Positions 15,581 through 23,913 of a stretch of 30,795 nt of DNA are shown here, one piece after another; the stretch's first letter is position 1; each line of letters begins with the position of its first letter. Both the position numbers and the translations under genes were made by a program. The notes below the pieces were generated by a model. That model made no database searches and was not told where the DNA came from. It saw only the letters and a program-made list of their open reading frames with translations. The DNA lies in NCBI GenBank assembly GCA_049602155.1, contig JBMYRH010000044.1:1-30795 (forward strand), written 5' to 3'. The stretch is from JBMYRH01 sp049602155. GTDB lineage: Bacteria; Myxococcota_A; UBA9042; PHBI01; JBMYRH01.

Positions 15581-17938
15581 ATGTTTAAGCGTCGTCTTTG
15601 GTCCTGTTCGCCAATGTGGAGCCTCTGCGTCTCTGCGGTGTTGAGCTGCACGGTCATGAGCTGCGGTCCAGAGCCCAAACCCGACGCTCCGCCGGTCGCG
15701 AATGTGATCCCTCAGCCGGCCCCGGCGTTACTCCCCACACCGTCCCCGCCGCCCGTTGTGGAGGTGACCGTCAACGACCTCGTCCCCTACTTTGAAGGGA
15801 CGGACCTCCGGGGGGCCTTGGAGGACTTCCGGGCAGGGCGTAATGCCGCGGCGGCGGTGGCGTTCGAGGCCGCTGCGACGACGCTTAAAGACCCGGATGC
15901 TGCGCGGGCAGCAGGCTTCATGGCGCTCTTGGCGCATCACGATGCAGGTCAGTGTGACCCGACGACCTCGCGCCTTGAGGCCATGGCGACGGAGTGGCCT
16001 CTGATGGCCGCTTATGCATGGTTTTACGCCGGCTCTTGCCACCTTAAAGCGGGGCAGCCCGATGCGGCGAGGAAGGCCTTCGCAGAGGTCCCGTCTGACT
16101 CTCCGCTCGCGCCTCGGGCGGGGGACAAGCTCGCAGAGAGCTGGATGGCCTTGAAGCGCCCCGATCGCGCGATCGCAGCCCTTGAGGCGACGGTGCAGCG
16201 TCATCCAAACGCCCGGGCCGCGACCTGGTTTCAGCTCATCGAGTTGAGGAAAGAGACTGGAGACAAGGCAGGGGTCACGGCAGCCCGGCGCGAGCTGGCC
16301 TCTCGGATGCCTCGGAGCGTCGAGGGGCGCGCGGCGCGCAAGGCGCTCGGTAAAGACCACGGTTTGACCCCAGCGCAGCTCCTCTCGATCGCCATGGCGT
16401 CCTACCGCGCTCAATCTCATCGAAAGACACTGAAGGGCCTGAACGCCGTCTTGGACGCGACCCAGCCAGGTGACGCGATCCACTGTGAAGCGCGGGTCAA
16501 GATGGCGCGGACCTACGAGAAGATGAAGAAGCGCTCGGTCGCATGGCGGCACTTCGTCAAGGCGCTCGGGTGTACAGGAGAGCCCCTCGCAGACGCGACC
16601 TTCGCCGGGGGCCGCAATCGATGGCGGGCGGAGCAGTATGAGTCGGCGATCAAGCTCCTCACCCGCCACCTCAACGCATTCCCGGACCGCTCGACGGCCG
16701 ACGATGCGCGCGTGATGATCGCCAAGAGTCAGCGGGCGATGGGTGATGATGCGGCCGCTGATGCGACCTTAATCGCCACCTTGAAGGCCCACCCAGATGG
16801 GGACCTCGTCGACGAAGCGGCCTGGTCGCTCCTGTGGCCGCTCATCGAGCGCAAGCGATGGCGTGCGGCGGTGAAGACCGCGGACACGATCTTGACCCAT
16901 GTCCCCCGTGAGCGCTCTTACCGAGCCGAGGGGCGCACTCTTTATTGGCGCGCTCGCGCGCTGCAGCGCCTGCGGCGACACGATGATGCGATGGCCGGGT
17001 ATCGTGCCACCCTGACGCAGTATCCGTTGAGTTGGTACGCGCTGCTCGCCCACGAGCGCTTGAAGGGCTATGGCGAAGAGGAGGCCGCCGCTGCCGTAGC
17101 CGAGGCGATGAAGGAGGCAGCGCCCCCCGCGTCACCCTTGGTCGGGATCCCCGACTCCCTTTGGTCCAACGGCCCCTTTCGAAGGGGGGTTGAGCTGGCC
17201 CGCATGGGGCTCACGACCAGCGCGCGTCGCGAGCTTCAGGCCGTGAAGGTCGCTGTCTCCGAGGAAGGCCCCCAGGGGCACCCAGGCGTCCCAGAGGACG
17301 TCCTCGTCTGGACGAAGATCGCCCTCTACGAGATGGCTCAGGCCCACGATCTGGCCACACACTTGGCCCGAGGCCAAGAGCCCGCCTTCGGCGCCCATTG
17401 GCCGGTCGGGGCGCACCGACGTCTGTGGGAGCTCGCACATCAGCGGGGGTTCTCTGACCTCGTCACAAGTTGGTCGAAGGCGCGCGGTATTGACCCCGCT
17501 TGGGTCTACGCGATCATCCGCGAGGAGTCGGGGTTCAACCCCAAGATCGAGTCTTGGGCCAACGCGATTGGGCTGATGCAGATCATCATGCCCACGGCCA
17601 AGGGGCTCGCGAAGGGGACAGCGCTCACGCCGACTGCGACCTCGTTGCGACGCCCGGAGGTGTCGATCGAGCTCGGCACGAAATTCCTCCACCGTTTGCT
17701 CCAGCGTCACCCTGTGCTGCCCCTCGCGAGCGCCGGCTACAACGCCGGCGGCGGCGCCGTCTCGAAGTGGCGCAAGGCGATGGGATCGCTGCCACTGGAT
17801 GAGTTCGTGGAGAAGATCCCCTACAAAGAGGCGCGCGGCTACGCCAAGCGCGTGACGCGGTCAGTCGCGCGTTATCGTTGGCTACATGAGGGGGGTGACC
17901 TCCTCGCGTTGCCCTTGAGTCCGCCGGGGCGCCCATGA
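15581..17938 (+). CDS. Slt70-like soluble lytic murein transglycosylase, lipoprotein
   Basis: 785 residues from the ATG at 15581; an in-frame upstream start at 15536 would add 15 residues before the signal sequence. Signal MFKRR, hydrophobic core, with candidate lipobox cysteines Cys23 (VLSC) and Cys28 (VMSC). A Pro-rich linker follows, then a long alpha-helical region (about 60-590) of TPR-like Ala-rich repeats, such as 'AYAWFYAGSCHLKAGQPDAARKAF' in pieces. This is the horseshoe of Slt70-type enzymes. The C-terminal SLT domain (about 630-770) has 'REESGF' with catalytic Glu649, 'IGLMQI' and 'SAGYNAG'. It should cleave the MurNAc-GlcNAc bond to 1,6-anhydro products, in the periplasm or at the outer membrane. 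It ends 84 bp before the MoxR-cluster first gene, same strand. Confidence 0.93.
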   Translation: MFKRRLWSCSPMWSLCVSAVLSCTVMSCGPEPKPDAPPVANVIPQPAPALLPTPSPPPVVEVTVNDLVPYFEGTDLRGALEDFRAGRNAAAAVAFEAAATTLKDPDAARAAGFMALLAHHDAGQCDPTTSRLEAMATEWPLMAAYAWFYAGSCHLKAGQPDAARKAFAEVPSDSPLAPRAGDKLAESWMALKRPDRAIAALEATVQRHPNARAATWFQLIELRKETGDKAGVTAARRELASRMPRSVEGRAARKALGKDHGLTPAQLLSIAMASYRAQSHRKTLKGLNAVLDATQPGDAIHCEARVKMARTYEKMKKRSVAWRHFVKALGCTGEPLADATFAGGRNRWRAEQYESAIKLLTRHLNAFPDRSTADDARVMIAKSQRAMGDDAAADATLIATLKAHPDGDLVDEAAWSLLWPLIERKRWRAAVKTADTILTHVPRERSYRAEGRTLYWRARALQRLRRHDDAMAGYRATLTQYPLSWYALLAHERLKGYGEEEAAAAVAEAMKEAAPPASPLVGIPDSLWSNGPFRRGVELARMGLTTSARRELQAVKVAVSEEGPQGHPGVPEDVLVWTKIALYEMAQAHDLATHLARGQEPAFGAHWPVGAHRRLWELAHQRGFSDLVTSWSKARGIDPAWVYAIIREESGFNPKIESWANAIGLMQIIMPTAKGLAKGTALTPTATSLRRPEVSIELGTKFLHRLLQRHPVLPLASAGYNAGGGAVSKWRKAMGSLPLDEFVEKIPYKEARGYAKRVTRSVARYRWLHEGGDLLALPLSPPGRP

Positions 17939-18022
17939 GTCTGCGCCCGTCGAACGAGCTATCTCCAGCGAAATCAGGCGGGAATAGGGCGTCGACCTCC
18001 GCGCTTGCTTTACGATAAGACC

Positions 18023-20087
18023 ATGCACCGTTCTCCCCACCAGCCTGAGGCCGCCTTGGCCCAGCTCGAAGCCTTGTCGAGGCGCGTCCGCCGTCGGGTG
18101 CGTGCTCAGGCAGGCCTCCGGTTCGCGACGCAGTGGGGTGCGCTAGCGCTCGGCCTATGTGGCGTGTTCGTGCTGCTTCAGCGCCTGCGTTGGGTTGACA
18201 TCGGCGCTGAGGGCGCCTGGGTCGCAGGGGCTTTGAGCGTCACATGTGCCGCCTTACTGTACGGTGTGACCCGCCCGGTGAGCATGCTGGAAGCCGCTCG
18301 ACGGCTCGATCAAGCAGGGGGCCTCTTCGATCGCCTGGGTTCGGCGTGGGCCTTCTCTCAAGAGTCCACGCAGACGCCGCTGCAGCAGGCTGCCATCGCG
18401 GACGCCGGGCGCTTCGTCGACCAAGTGACGCCGCGCCAAGCGGCGCCATGGCGCATGCCCGTGTTCGGGCCGCACTTCGCGGGCGGCGCCGTGCTGCTCG
18501 TCGTGGCGACGGCGGTCGTGATCCCCGCGCCCTCGATCTCCGGTCAGACCCTGGCCGCTCTCGCCCCACCCACCGACCGAGAGCGGGCGAAGCCTGCGCT
18601 GACCGAGGCCGATAAGCAGGCCCTCGCTGCGGAGAGGCAGCGCCTTGAGCAGGAGGCGGCCCGTGCACAAGACCCACGGGTGTCGCGCTGGATATCCGAG
18701 CTCAACGAGCTGGTACGTGCGCTCCACGCTGGCCGCGTCACGCCCACGGAGGCGCACGCGGCGTTGGCGCGACTTGAGCGCGCTCAAACGGAGCTCTCGC
18801 GTACCCAGGGCAGTGACGCAGCGGCGCTCTCGGACCACGCTCAGAAGGCGGCAAAGAAGACCCGCTCTCATCGCAAGCGCGCCCTCAATGAGGCGCTGGA
18901 GGCGCTGCGCGCGAAGCATTGGCGCGAAGCCGCCGAGGCGATGGAGCGCCTGGCGAGTCGGGTGGAGAAGGGGACGCTTAGTCGCGGGGAACGCAAGCGA
19001 CTCGGTAAGGACATGAGGTCCCTGGCGGATCGATTGAAGACGGAGCGCCAGCGGACGAGAGAGCGGCTCAAGAAGTCCAAAGATCGCCTCAAGCGCAAGC
19101 AGGCCAAGCAGCGCGACCGCTTCTCCAAACGCAACCGAGACCGCCTCAAGCGGACCCAACGACAGCTGGACCGCCTGGAGCGGGAGCGCCAACAAGCCGG
19201 TGAGATGCGGCGACAGCTTGAGCGCCTCCAGCGGGGCATGGACAAGGCCGCTCAGGAGATGCTGAAGCGGCTCGCCGAGCAGCAGAATCAGATGAGCGCC
19301 AGTGAGCTGCGCAAAGCCGCTGAGATGCTCAGGCGCATGTCGAAGAACGCCCAAGGCCGCCGTCAAATGCGCGCGGCCTCGAGCCGCCTCATCGATCTCA
19401 AAGAGCTGCTTCGTCGCGCCAACAGACGCCAGCAAGCCGGCAAGGGCGGCAAGGGCGGCAAGGGCGGCAAGGGCGATGAGATGGAGCGCTTCCTCGTGCT
19501 GGCCAAGGGGGGCAAAGGGCGCCCCTCTTCAGGTCAGGGTAAAGAGGGAGACGATGGGCCTGAAGAGCTCCGCATGGGGGGCAAGGGCGGCGCCGAGGTG
19601 GACCTCCTGATGCCGGGTCAGGGCCAAGGTCAGGGCCAAGGTCAGGGCCAAGGTCAGGGTCAAGGTGAGGGCCAAGGTGAGGGCCNNNNNNNNNNNNNNN
19701 NNNNNNNNNNNNNNNNNNNNNNNNNNNNNNNNNNNNNNNNNNNNNNNNNNNNNNNNNNNNNNNNNNNNNNNNNNNNNNNNNNNNCAAGGTGAGGGCCAAG
19801 GTGAGGGCGACGGGGTCGGGCAGGGGCATGACACGAACCTCCTCGCAGAGAAGACCCAAAACGACGTCGAGACGGTGGAGTCGCGTGTGTCCGGGCGCGA
19901 CGGAGAGGGCAGCTCGAAGAGCCGCGTGGTCTTCTCGGCTGCCAAGAAGGGCTTCGCCTCTCGAGAATGGGGTGCGGTGCACCAGGACTACACCTCCGTG
20001 GTCGAGGAGGCCTTGGATGCCCAATCGATCCCCGCGGGGAAGCGCCGCTACGTACGACGGTACTTTGATCTGATTCGACCTCGTTGA
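18023..20087 (+). CDS. Coiled-coil membrane protein of the MoxR/VWA cluster (DUF4175-like)
   Basis: One gene spanning an N run. The ATG at 18023 is preferred over an in-frame TTG at 18005. The N-terminus has two hydrophobic segments (about 37-55 and 62-80) and a third near 153-170. A very basic, Arg/Lys/Glu/Gln-rich coiled coil (about 185-470) follows, then GGK repeats and a long (GQGQ/GQGE) low-complexity tract. After the gap, translation continues in a different frame through 'DTNLLAEKTQND', 'SSKSRVVFSAAKKGFASREWG' (in pieces) and 'VRRYFDLIRPR' to the stop at 20085-20087. That tail is typical of the first protein of MoxR-DUF58-VWA clusters, which supports one continuous gene with a wrongly sized gap. 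The overall layout resembles DUF4175-type proteins. Function unknown. Confidence 0.75.
19439..19474 (+). repeat. Four tandem 9-nt units encoding Gly-Lys-Gly
   Basis: GGCAAGGGC repeated four times without variation, encoding (GKG)4 within the coiled-coil protein's flexible C-terminal part. Confidence 0.9.
19616..19808 (+). repeat. 12-nt tandem repeat encoding GQGQ/GQGE, with gap
   Basis: Units of the form ggt-cag-ggc-caa, turning into ggt-gag-ggc-caa, flank both sides of the N run at 19686-19784. The tract encodes a Gly/Gln/Glu linker. Its low complexity explains the failed assembly. Confidence 0.9.
19686..19784. other. Run of 99 N in the GQGE repeat (length inconsistent with the frame)
   Basis: The frame before the gap (codon starts at 2 mod 3) and after it (0 mod 3) differ. 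A continuous protein needs a gap length of 2 mod 3. Keeping the 12-nt repeat phase needs 11 mod 12 (for example 95 or 107). The stated 99 is therefore not the true length. Confidence 0.9.
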
Positions 20088-20109
20088 GGTCACGCGTGGA
20101 GATGCACTG

Positions 20110-21105
20110 ATGTCTGGAGATGTTCAAGCCCGGGTCGCTGGCTTCAAAGAGGCGACAGCGTGCCTGCGTAAAGAGATTGGCAAGGTGATGGTGGGGCAAG
20201 ACGCCGTCGTAGAGGGGGTCATGATCGCCCTCATCGCAGGTGGACATGCGTTGCTCGAGGGCGTGCCTGGGCTCGGGAAGACCAGCCTCGTCCGCACCTT
20301 GGCGCAGGCCCTCGATCTGAACTTCTCGCGGATTCAATTCACGCCGGACTTGATGCCCTCAGACATCACAGGCACCAAGGTCGCCATGACCGATGAGCGC
20401 GGTCACACGGTGCTCGACTTTGAGAAGGGCCCCATCTTCGCCCATGTCGTCTTGGCCGATGAGATCAACCGGGCTACGCCTCGTACTCAATCCGCGATGC
20501 TGGAGGCGATGCAGGAGCGCTCTGTCACCGTGGGCCGAACGACCTACACGTTGGAGGAGCCCTTCTTTGTGTTGGCGACTCAGAACCCCCTTGAGATGGA
20601 CGGGACCTACCCGCTGCCCGAGGCGCAGGTCGATCGCTTCCTCTTCAAGCTCCACGTCGACCAGCCGACGCGTGAGGACATGCACACCATCTTGGACCGA
20701 ACCACTGGCTGGGAGCAGCCGGAGTTGACGCCTGTGCTCACCCGCGAGGGCCTGCTTGAGCTGCGCCACTTGGCGATGGATGTCCCTATAGCGCGTCACG
20801 TCCAGGACTACGCCGTGCGATTGGTGGAGGCCACACATCCGCAGAGCCCCTCCGCAGCGGGGGTCGCAGCTGCCCGCTATATTCGCTACGGCGCGTCGCC
20901 TCGAGGCGCCCAGGCCCTCGTCATCAGCGCCAAGGTCTGCGCCGTCTTAGATGGGCGCTTCGCGGTGAGCATTGCGGACCTGCGGCGGGTCGCCAAGGCG
21001 ACCCTCCGCCACCGCATCATCCGCAACTTTGAGGGCGAGGCCGAGGGGGTCTCGACGGATCACATCTTGGATGAACTCTTGAGCGCCGTGCCGGAGCGAG
21101 GGTAG
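20110..21105 (+). CDS. MoxR-family AAA+ ATPase
   Basis: 331 residues, normal length for MoxR. Walker A is 'GVPGLGKTS' (residues 51-59) and Walker B 'VVLADEINRA' (113-122). The 'ATQNPLEMDGTYPLPEAQVDRF' segment (quoted in part: QNP, GTYPLPEAQ) is the family's sensor-1/arginine-finger region. The C-terminal lid includes 'YGASPRGAQAL'. MoxR ATPases act as chaperone-like factors with VWA proteins for metal-cofactor insertion or envelope-complex maturation. Here it is the second gene of a coupled set (DUF4175-like, MoxR, DUF58, BatA-like, VWA/GATase). GGAG about 8 nt upstream supports the ATG at 20110. The gap to the next gene is 8 bp. Probably cytoplasmic, working on the membrane-bound VWA proteins next door. 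Confidence 0.95.
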   Translation: MSGDVQARVAGFKEATACLRKEIGKVMVGQDAVVEGVMIALIAGGHALLEGVPGLGKTSLVRTLAQALDLNFSRIQFTPDLMPSDITGTKVAMTDERGHTVLDFEKGPIFAHVVLADEINRATPRTQSAMLEAMQERSVTVGRTTYTLEEPFFVLATQNPLEMDGTYPLPEAQVDRFLFKLHVDQPTREDMHTILDRTTGWEQPELTPVLTREGLLELRHLAMDVPIARHVQDYAVRLVEATHPQSPSAAGVAAARYIRYGASPRGAQALVISAKVCAVLDGRFAVSIADLRRVAKATLRHRIIRNFEGEAEGVSTDHILDELLSAVPERG

Positions 21106-21113
21106 GGGTCACG

Positions 21114-22019
21114 ATGTCCTCGCTTCGCCAGCACTCCAGCGATGATGACCTCTTTGACGAGTCGTTTTTGGCGGCCCTTGAGTACCTGGAGATCGTCGCC
21201 AAGCGTGCCTTTCAAGGCGCCACCCGCGGTGAGCGTCGCTCACGGCGGTTGGGCGCTGGGCTAGAGTTCGCTGACCATCGCCGTTATTCGCCTGGCGATG
21301 ACTTCCGCCACATCGATTGGAACGTCTATGCGCGGCTCGGAAAGCTGCTCTTGAGGCTCTTCGAGGAGGAGGAGGACCTCACCGTCTACCTGCTCGTGGA
21401 CGCGTCAGCGTCGATGGGCCTCGGCGATGGGGCCCGCTTCGATCAGGCGCGCCGTATCGCGGCTGCGCTCGCTTATGTGTCCCTCGCGAACCTCGATCGG
21501 GTCAGCTTGGTCGGCTTGAGTGACCGGGTCTCTGAGCGGCTCTTGCCCGCCCGCGGGAAGGCGCAGATCTTCCACGTCTTGCGCTTCCTCTCGTCCCTCG
21601 AATCGGGAGGTGAGACCCGGCTCGGTGACGCGGTTCAGTCCTTTGTTCACCAGGCCCCGCGGCGCGGCTTAGCCATCTTGGTGAGTGACCTCTACAGCCA
21701 GGACGGGGTGGAGTCGGCGGTCAACGCGCTGCGCTATCACCGCTTTGAGCCCGCGGTGCTGCATGTGACCGATCCACGGGAGCTGGAGTTGGGCTTGAGG
21801 GGCGACCTGCGCTTGGTCGACTGCGAGACAGGTGTGCATCGCGACGTGACGATGACGCCTCGATTGATGGCGCGTTATCGCGCGGCACACTCCGCGTGGC
21901 GCGAGGAGATCGAGGCCTTCTGTACACAGCGGCAGGTGCCTTACTTCGAGACCCCCGTCAACGTCGCGTTTCAGGACGTGATGCTGGGGATCTTCCGCGC
22001 TGGAGGGCTGGTCCGGTGA
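21114..22019 (+). CDS. DUF58 domain protein (MoxR partner, VWA-like)
   Basis: 301 residues. The DUF58 hallmark 'RRYSPGDDFRHIDWN' lies at 56-70, after 'RRLGAGLEFADH'. A VWA-like core follows with a MIDAS-type 'DASAS' (Asp96, Ser98, Ser100). The protein has no clear transmembrane segment, so it is probably cytoplasmic or peripheral. In other bacteria DUF58 proteins sit beside MoxR ATPases and are thought to be their substrate adaptors. The stop codon overlaps the next start (TGATG, 22017-22021), so translation is coupled to the BatA-like gene. Confidence 0.94.
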   Translation: MSSLRQHSSDDDLFDESFLAALEYLEIVAKRAFQGATRGERRSRRLGAGLEFADHRRYSPGDDFRHIDWNVYARLGKLLLRLFEEEEDLTVYLLVDASASMGLGDGARFDQARRIAAALAYVSLANLDRVSLVGLSDRVSERLLPARGKAQIFHVLRFLSSLESGGETRLGDAVQSFVHQAPRRGLAILVSDLYSQDGVESAVNALRYHRFEPAVLHVTDPRELELGLRGDLRLVDCETGVHRDVTMTPRLMARYRAAHSAWREEIEAFCTQRQVPYFETPVNVAFQDVMLGIFRAGGLVR

Positions 22020-23263
22020 TGCTGGGCCTGACCTTCGCTGGGCTGTCTGGGGGCGCCCTCGCTAGCCTCTATGGGGGGCTCGCCTTGGGCATGGTCTTGC
22101 TCTACGTCCTGAAGCTGCGACGCCGCCGCGTCGCGGTCCCCTTCTCACCGCTCTGGGCGACCATCATCAGTGAGCGCCAGTCCTCCGCCTTGTTCCGCCG
22201 ACTCAAGCGCCTGTGGAGCCTCTTGCTCCAGCTGGTGCTCCTGGGGCTCGTCGTCGGGGCGCTCGGAGATCCGCGACCAGACGGGCTCAGCGGGTGCGGC
22301 TTCGCCCCGCCGGAGCCCCCTCCGACGCACCACACGCTCGTGCTCGTCGACACCTCCGCGTCGATGAACAGCCTCTCAGCCGGTGAGCGTCGGTTTGACG
22401 CCGCCCTGGATGCGGCGGAGCGCGTCTTGGAGTCGGCGGGTCAAAACCCTGAGCACCGCCTGATGCTCGCCGCCGCCGATGTGACCGTTCGGCCGTTGAC
22501 CCTCTGGACCACAGAGCGAGCGGTCGTGCGAGACGCCTTGGAGGCCTTGCGCCAAGACGGCCCCCGCGGCACGCCCACAGACGTCCCTCGCACCCTTGAG
22601 GTCATGGACCAAGTGCTCCGCGGCCGGGAGGGGGCGCAGGTGGTCTGGATCACCGATCAGGCCTTTGAGCCCGCCGCGATCGACCCCGAGCTTCCGCTCG
22701 AGGTCGTGTCTGTCGGCCAGCCGGGGGTCAACGTCGGGCTCGAGGGCTTCAACGTGCGCCCAGCGCTGGACGATGGGCTCGCCTACGCCATCTTCTTCGC
22801 CGTCCGTAACACGAGCCCTCAGCCGCTCAAAACGACGGTGCATCTCTACGCGAACGAGTCAGGTGTCTCTGTTGATGACTTCGTTCAAGAGGCTCAGATC
22901 GTGTCCTCGGTGGCCTTGACCGTCCCGCCGAATTCTCTCCTCCGCCACGTCCTCACCGACGTGAGCTTTGAGGGCAGCCGCCTCGCTGCGCGCGTCGCGA
23001 TCGACGCAGATGAGCCCGTGCATGACGTCTTCGAGACGGACGACGTGGCCTTCGCCGTGGTTCCGCCTCGGAAGCGTCTTGCTGTTCAGCTCGTCACCGA
23101 GGGCAACCTCTTCCTTCAGGCGAGCCTCTTTTTGCGCGAGAACGTGGACCTCACTGTGGTGACGCCCGAAGCCTATGCAGGGCCCCGGGGCGCTACGTGC
23201 TCTTCGACCCCCCCGAGGGTGGGGTGTTTGAACATGTTGGTCGCTTGGATACCCCCGGAGTGA
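22019..23263 (+). CDS. BatA-like VWA membrane protein, N-terminal portion of a frameshifted gene
   Basis: ATG at 22019 overlaps the DUF58 stop. It begins with the BatA N-terminal module: a transmembrane helix, then 'YVLKLRRRRVAVPFSPLW' (29-46) and a second helix (about 68-82). A VWA domain follows with MIDAS 'DTSAS' (Asp111-Ser115) and a beta-rich region to about residue 385. Family-like sequence stops at 'VVTPEAYAG' (near 23180). The remaining codons to the stop at 23261-23263 (ATCSSTPPRVG and beyond) are out-of-frame noise: the next frame gives 'RYVLFDPPEGG' across the same bases. The full gene would be 22019-23913. Either an assembly error or a real null allele; the lesion sits at the palindrome gccccggggc. 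Confidence 0.85.
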   Translation: MLGLTFAGLSGGALASLYGGLALGMVLLYVLKLRRRRVAVPFSPLWATIISERQSSALFRRLKRLWSLLLQLVLLGLVVGALGDPRPDGLSGCGFAPPEPPPTHHTLVLVDTSASMNSLSAGERRFDAALDAAERVLESAGQNPEHRLMLAAADVTVRPLTLWTTERAVVRDALEALRQDGPRGTPTDVPRTLEVMDQVLRGREGAQVVWITDQAFEPAAIDPELPLEVVSVGQPGVNVGLEGFNVRPALDDGLAYAIFFAVRNTSPQPLKTTVHLYANESGVSVDDFVQEAQIVSSVALTVPPNSLLRHVLTDVSFEGSRLAARVAIDADEPVHDVFETDDVAFAVVPPRKRLAVQLVTEGNLFLQASLFLRENVDLTVVTPEAYAGPRGATCSSTPPRVGCLNMLVAWIPPE

Positions 23264-23913
23264 CGCGCGTCCGTGATGGGCACCCCTTGGTGAAAGGGCT
23301 CACCTTCGCCGACGCCGGGATTGCGACGGCCTCGAAGTTGAAGACGGTCCGCGGTGACGAGGTGGTGGTCGCGGGGCCCAAGGGCGCCCCCCTTATCGTG
23401 ACGCGGAGAGACCGGGAGGGGGACCGCCTCTTCGTCGCGGTGGCCTTTGATATTCGTCGCAGCCTCTTGCCGGTCAGCTACGCGTTCCCTCTCCTCGTGG
23501 TCAACGCTCTGAACTGGTACCAGCCCCAACCCGATGGCCTCTTACCGACGCGCCGAGCAGGGGTCCCTCTCTCGGTGGCAACGACGCTCGCTGAGGGAGC
23601 GCTGTCGACCCGTGGTCCGGCTGATGTGGCGCTGCGGCGCGTCCCGGGTCGCCTTCACTTCACGGCCCCTGAGATCGGCATCTACGACTTCACCGGAGAG
23701 GATGAGGCGCGCTTGACCGTCGCTGTGAACCTGATGGACGCCGCCGAGAGCCACGTGTCGCCGCGTGGGACCTACGCGGCGTGGGAGCCGGCGTCCCCTT
23801 GGGTGCCACCGTCACCTCCATGGCCTGGGACTCCATGGCGTGCGCTCCTCTTGGCGGCGCTCGCGCTGATAGCGATCGAGTGGTGGACTTGGCATCGGCG
23901 GGTGACGGTATGA
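23197..23913 (+). CDS. BatA-like protein, C-terminal portion of the frameshifted gene
   Basis: This frame continues the upstream protein. True sequence is recognisable from about 23182 ('APGRYVLFDPP'), so the GTG at 23197 is only the first start-like codon, not a likely real start. It encodes a domain with 'HPLVKGLTF', 'APLIVTRRDREGDRLFVAVAFDIRRSLLP' (in pieces) and 'YAFPLLVVNALNWY', which is the usual C-terminal half of BatA-VWA proteins with a GATase-like fold. A Pro-rich linker and a final transmembrane helix 'LLLAALALIAIEWW' with a basic end follow. The stop TGA overlaps the next start (ATGA, 23910-23913). I see no independent ribosome binding site, so I treat it as part of one broken gene. 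Confidence 0.75.
   Translation: MLFDPPEGGVFEHVGRLDTPGVTRVRDGHPLVKGLTFADAGIATASKLKTVRGDEVVVAGPKGAPLIVTRRDREGDRLFVAVAFDIRRSLLPVSYAFPLLVVNALNWYQPQPDGLLPTRRAGVPLSVATTLAEGALSTRGPADVALRRVPGRLHFTAPEIGIYDFTGEDEARLTVAVNLMDAAESHVSPRGTYAAWEPASPWVPPSPPWPGTPWRALLLAALALIAIEWWTWHRRVTV

Noticed and set aside
15728..16669. 313-codon reverse frame inside the transglycosylase gene
   Set aside because: Lies fully within the helical-repeat part of a clear Slt70-like gene and shows no family features.
18254..19435. 393-codon open frame antisense to the coiled-coil protein
   Set aside because: Long because the sense strand uses GC-rich codons; no motif, no ribosome binding site, and the sense protein is well supported.
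19439..19808. Direct repeats considered as a CRISPR array
   Set aside because: They are 9- and 12-nt in-frame coding units without spacers, encoding a Gly-rich linker.
23781..23909. Longer N-terminus for the double-VWA protein
   Set aside because: It would overlap the BatA-like gene by 133 bp; the ATG at 23910 gives the usual 4-bp overlap and starts just before the first membrane helix.
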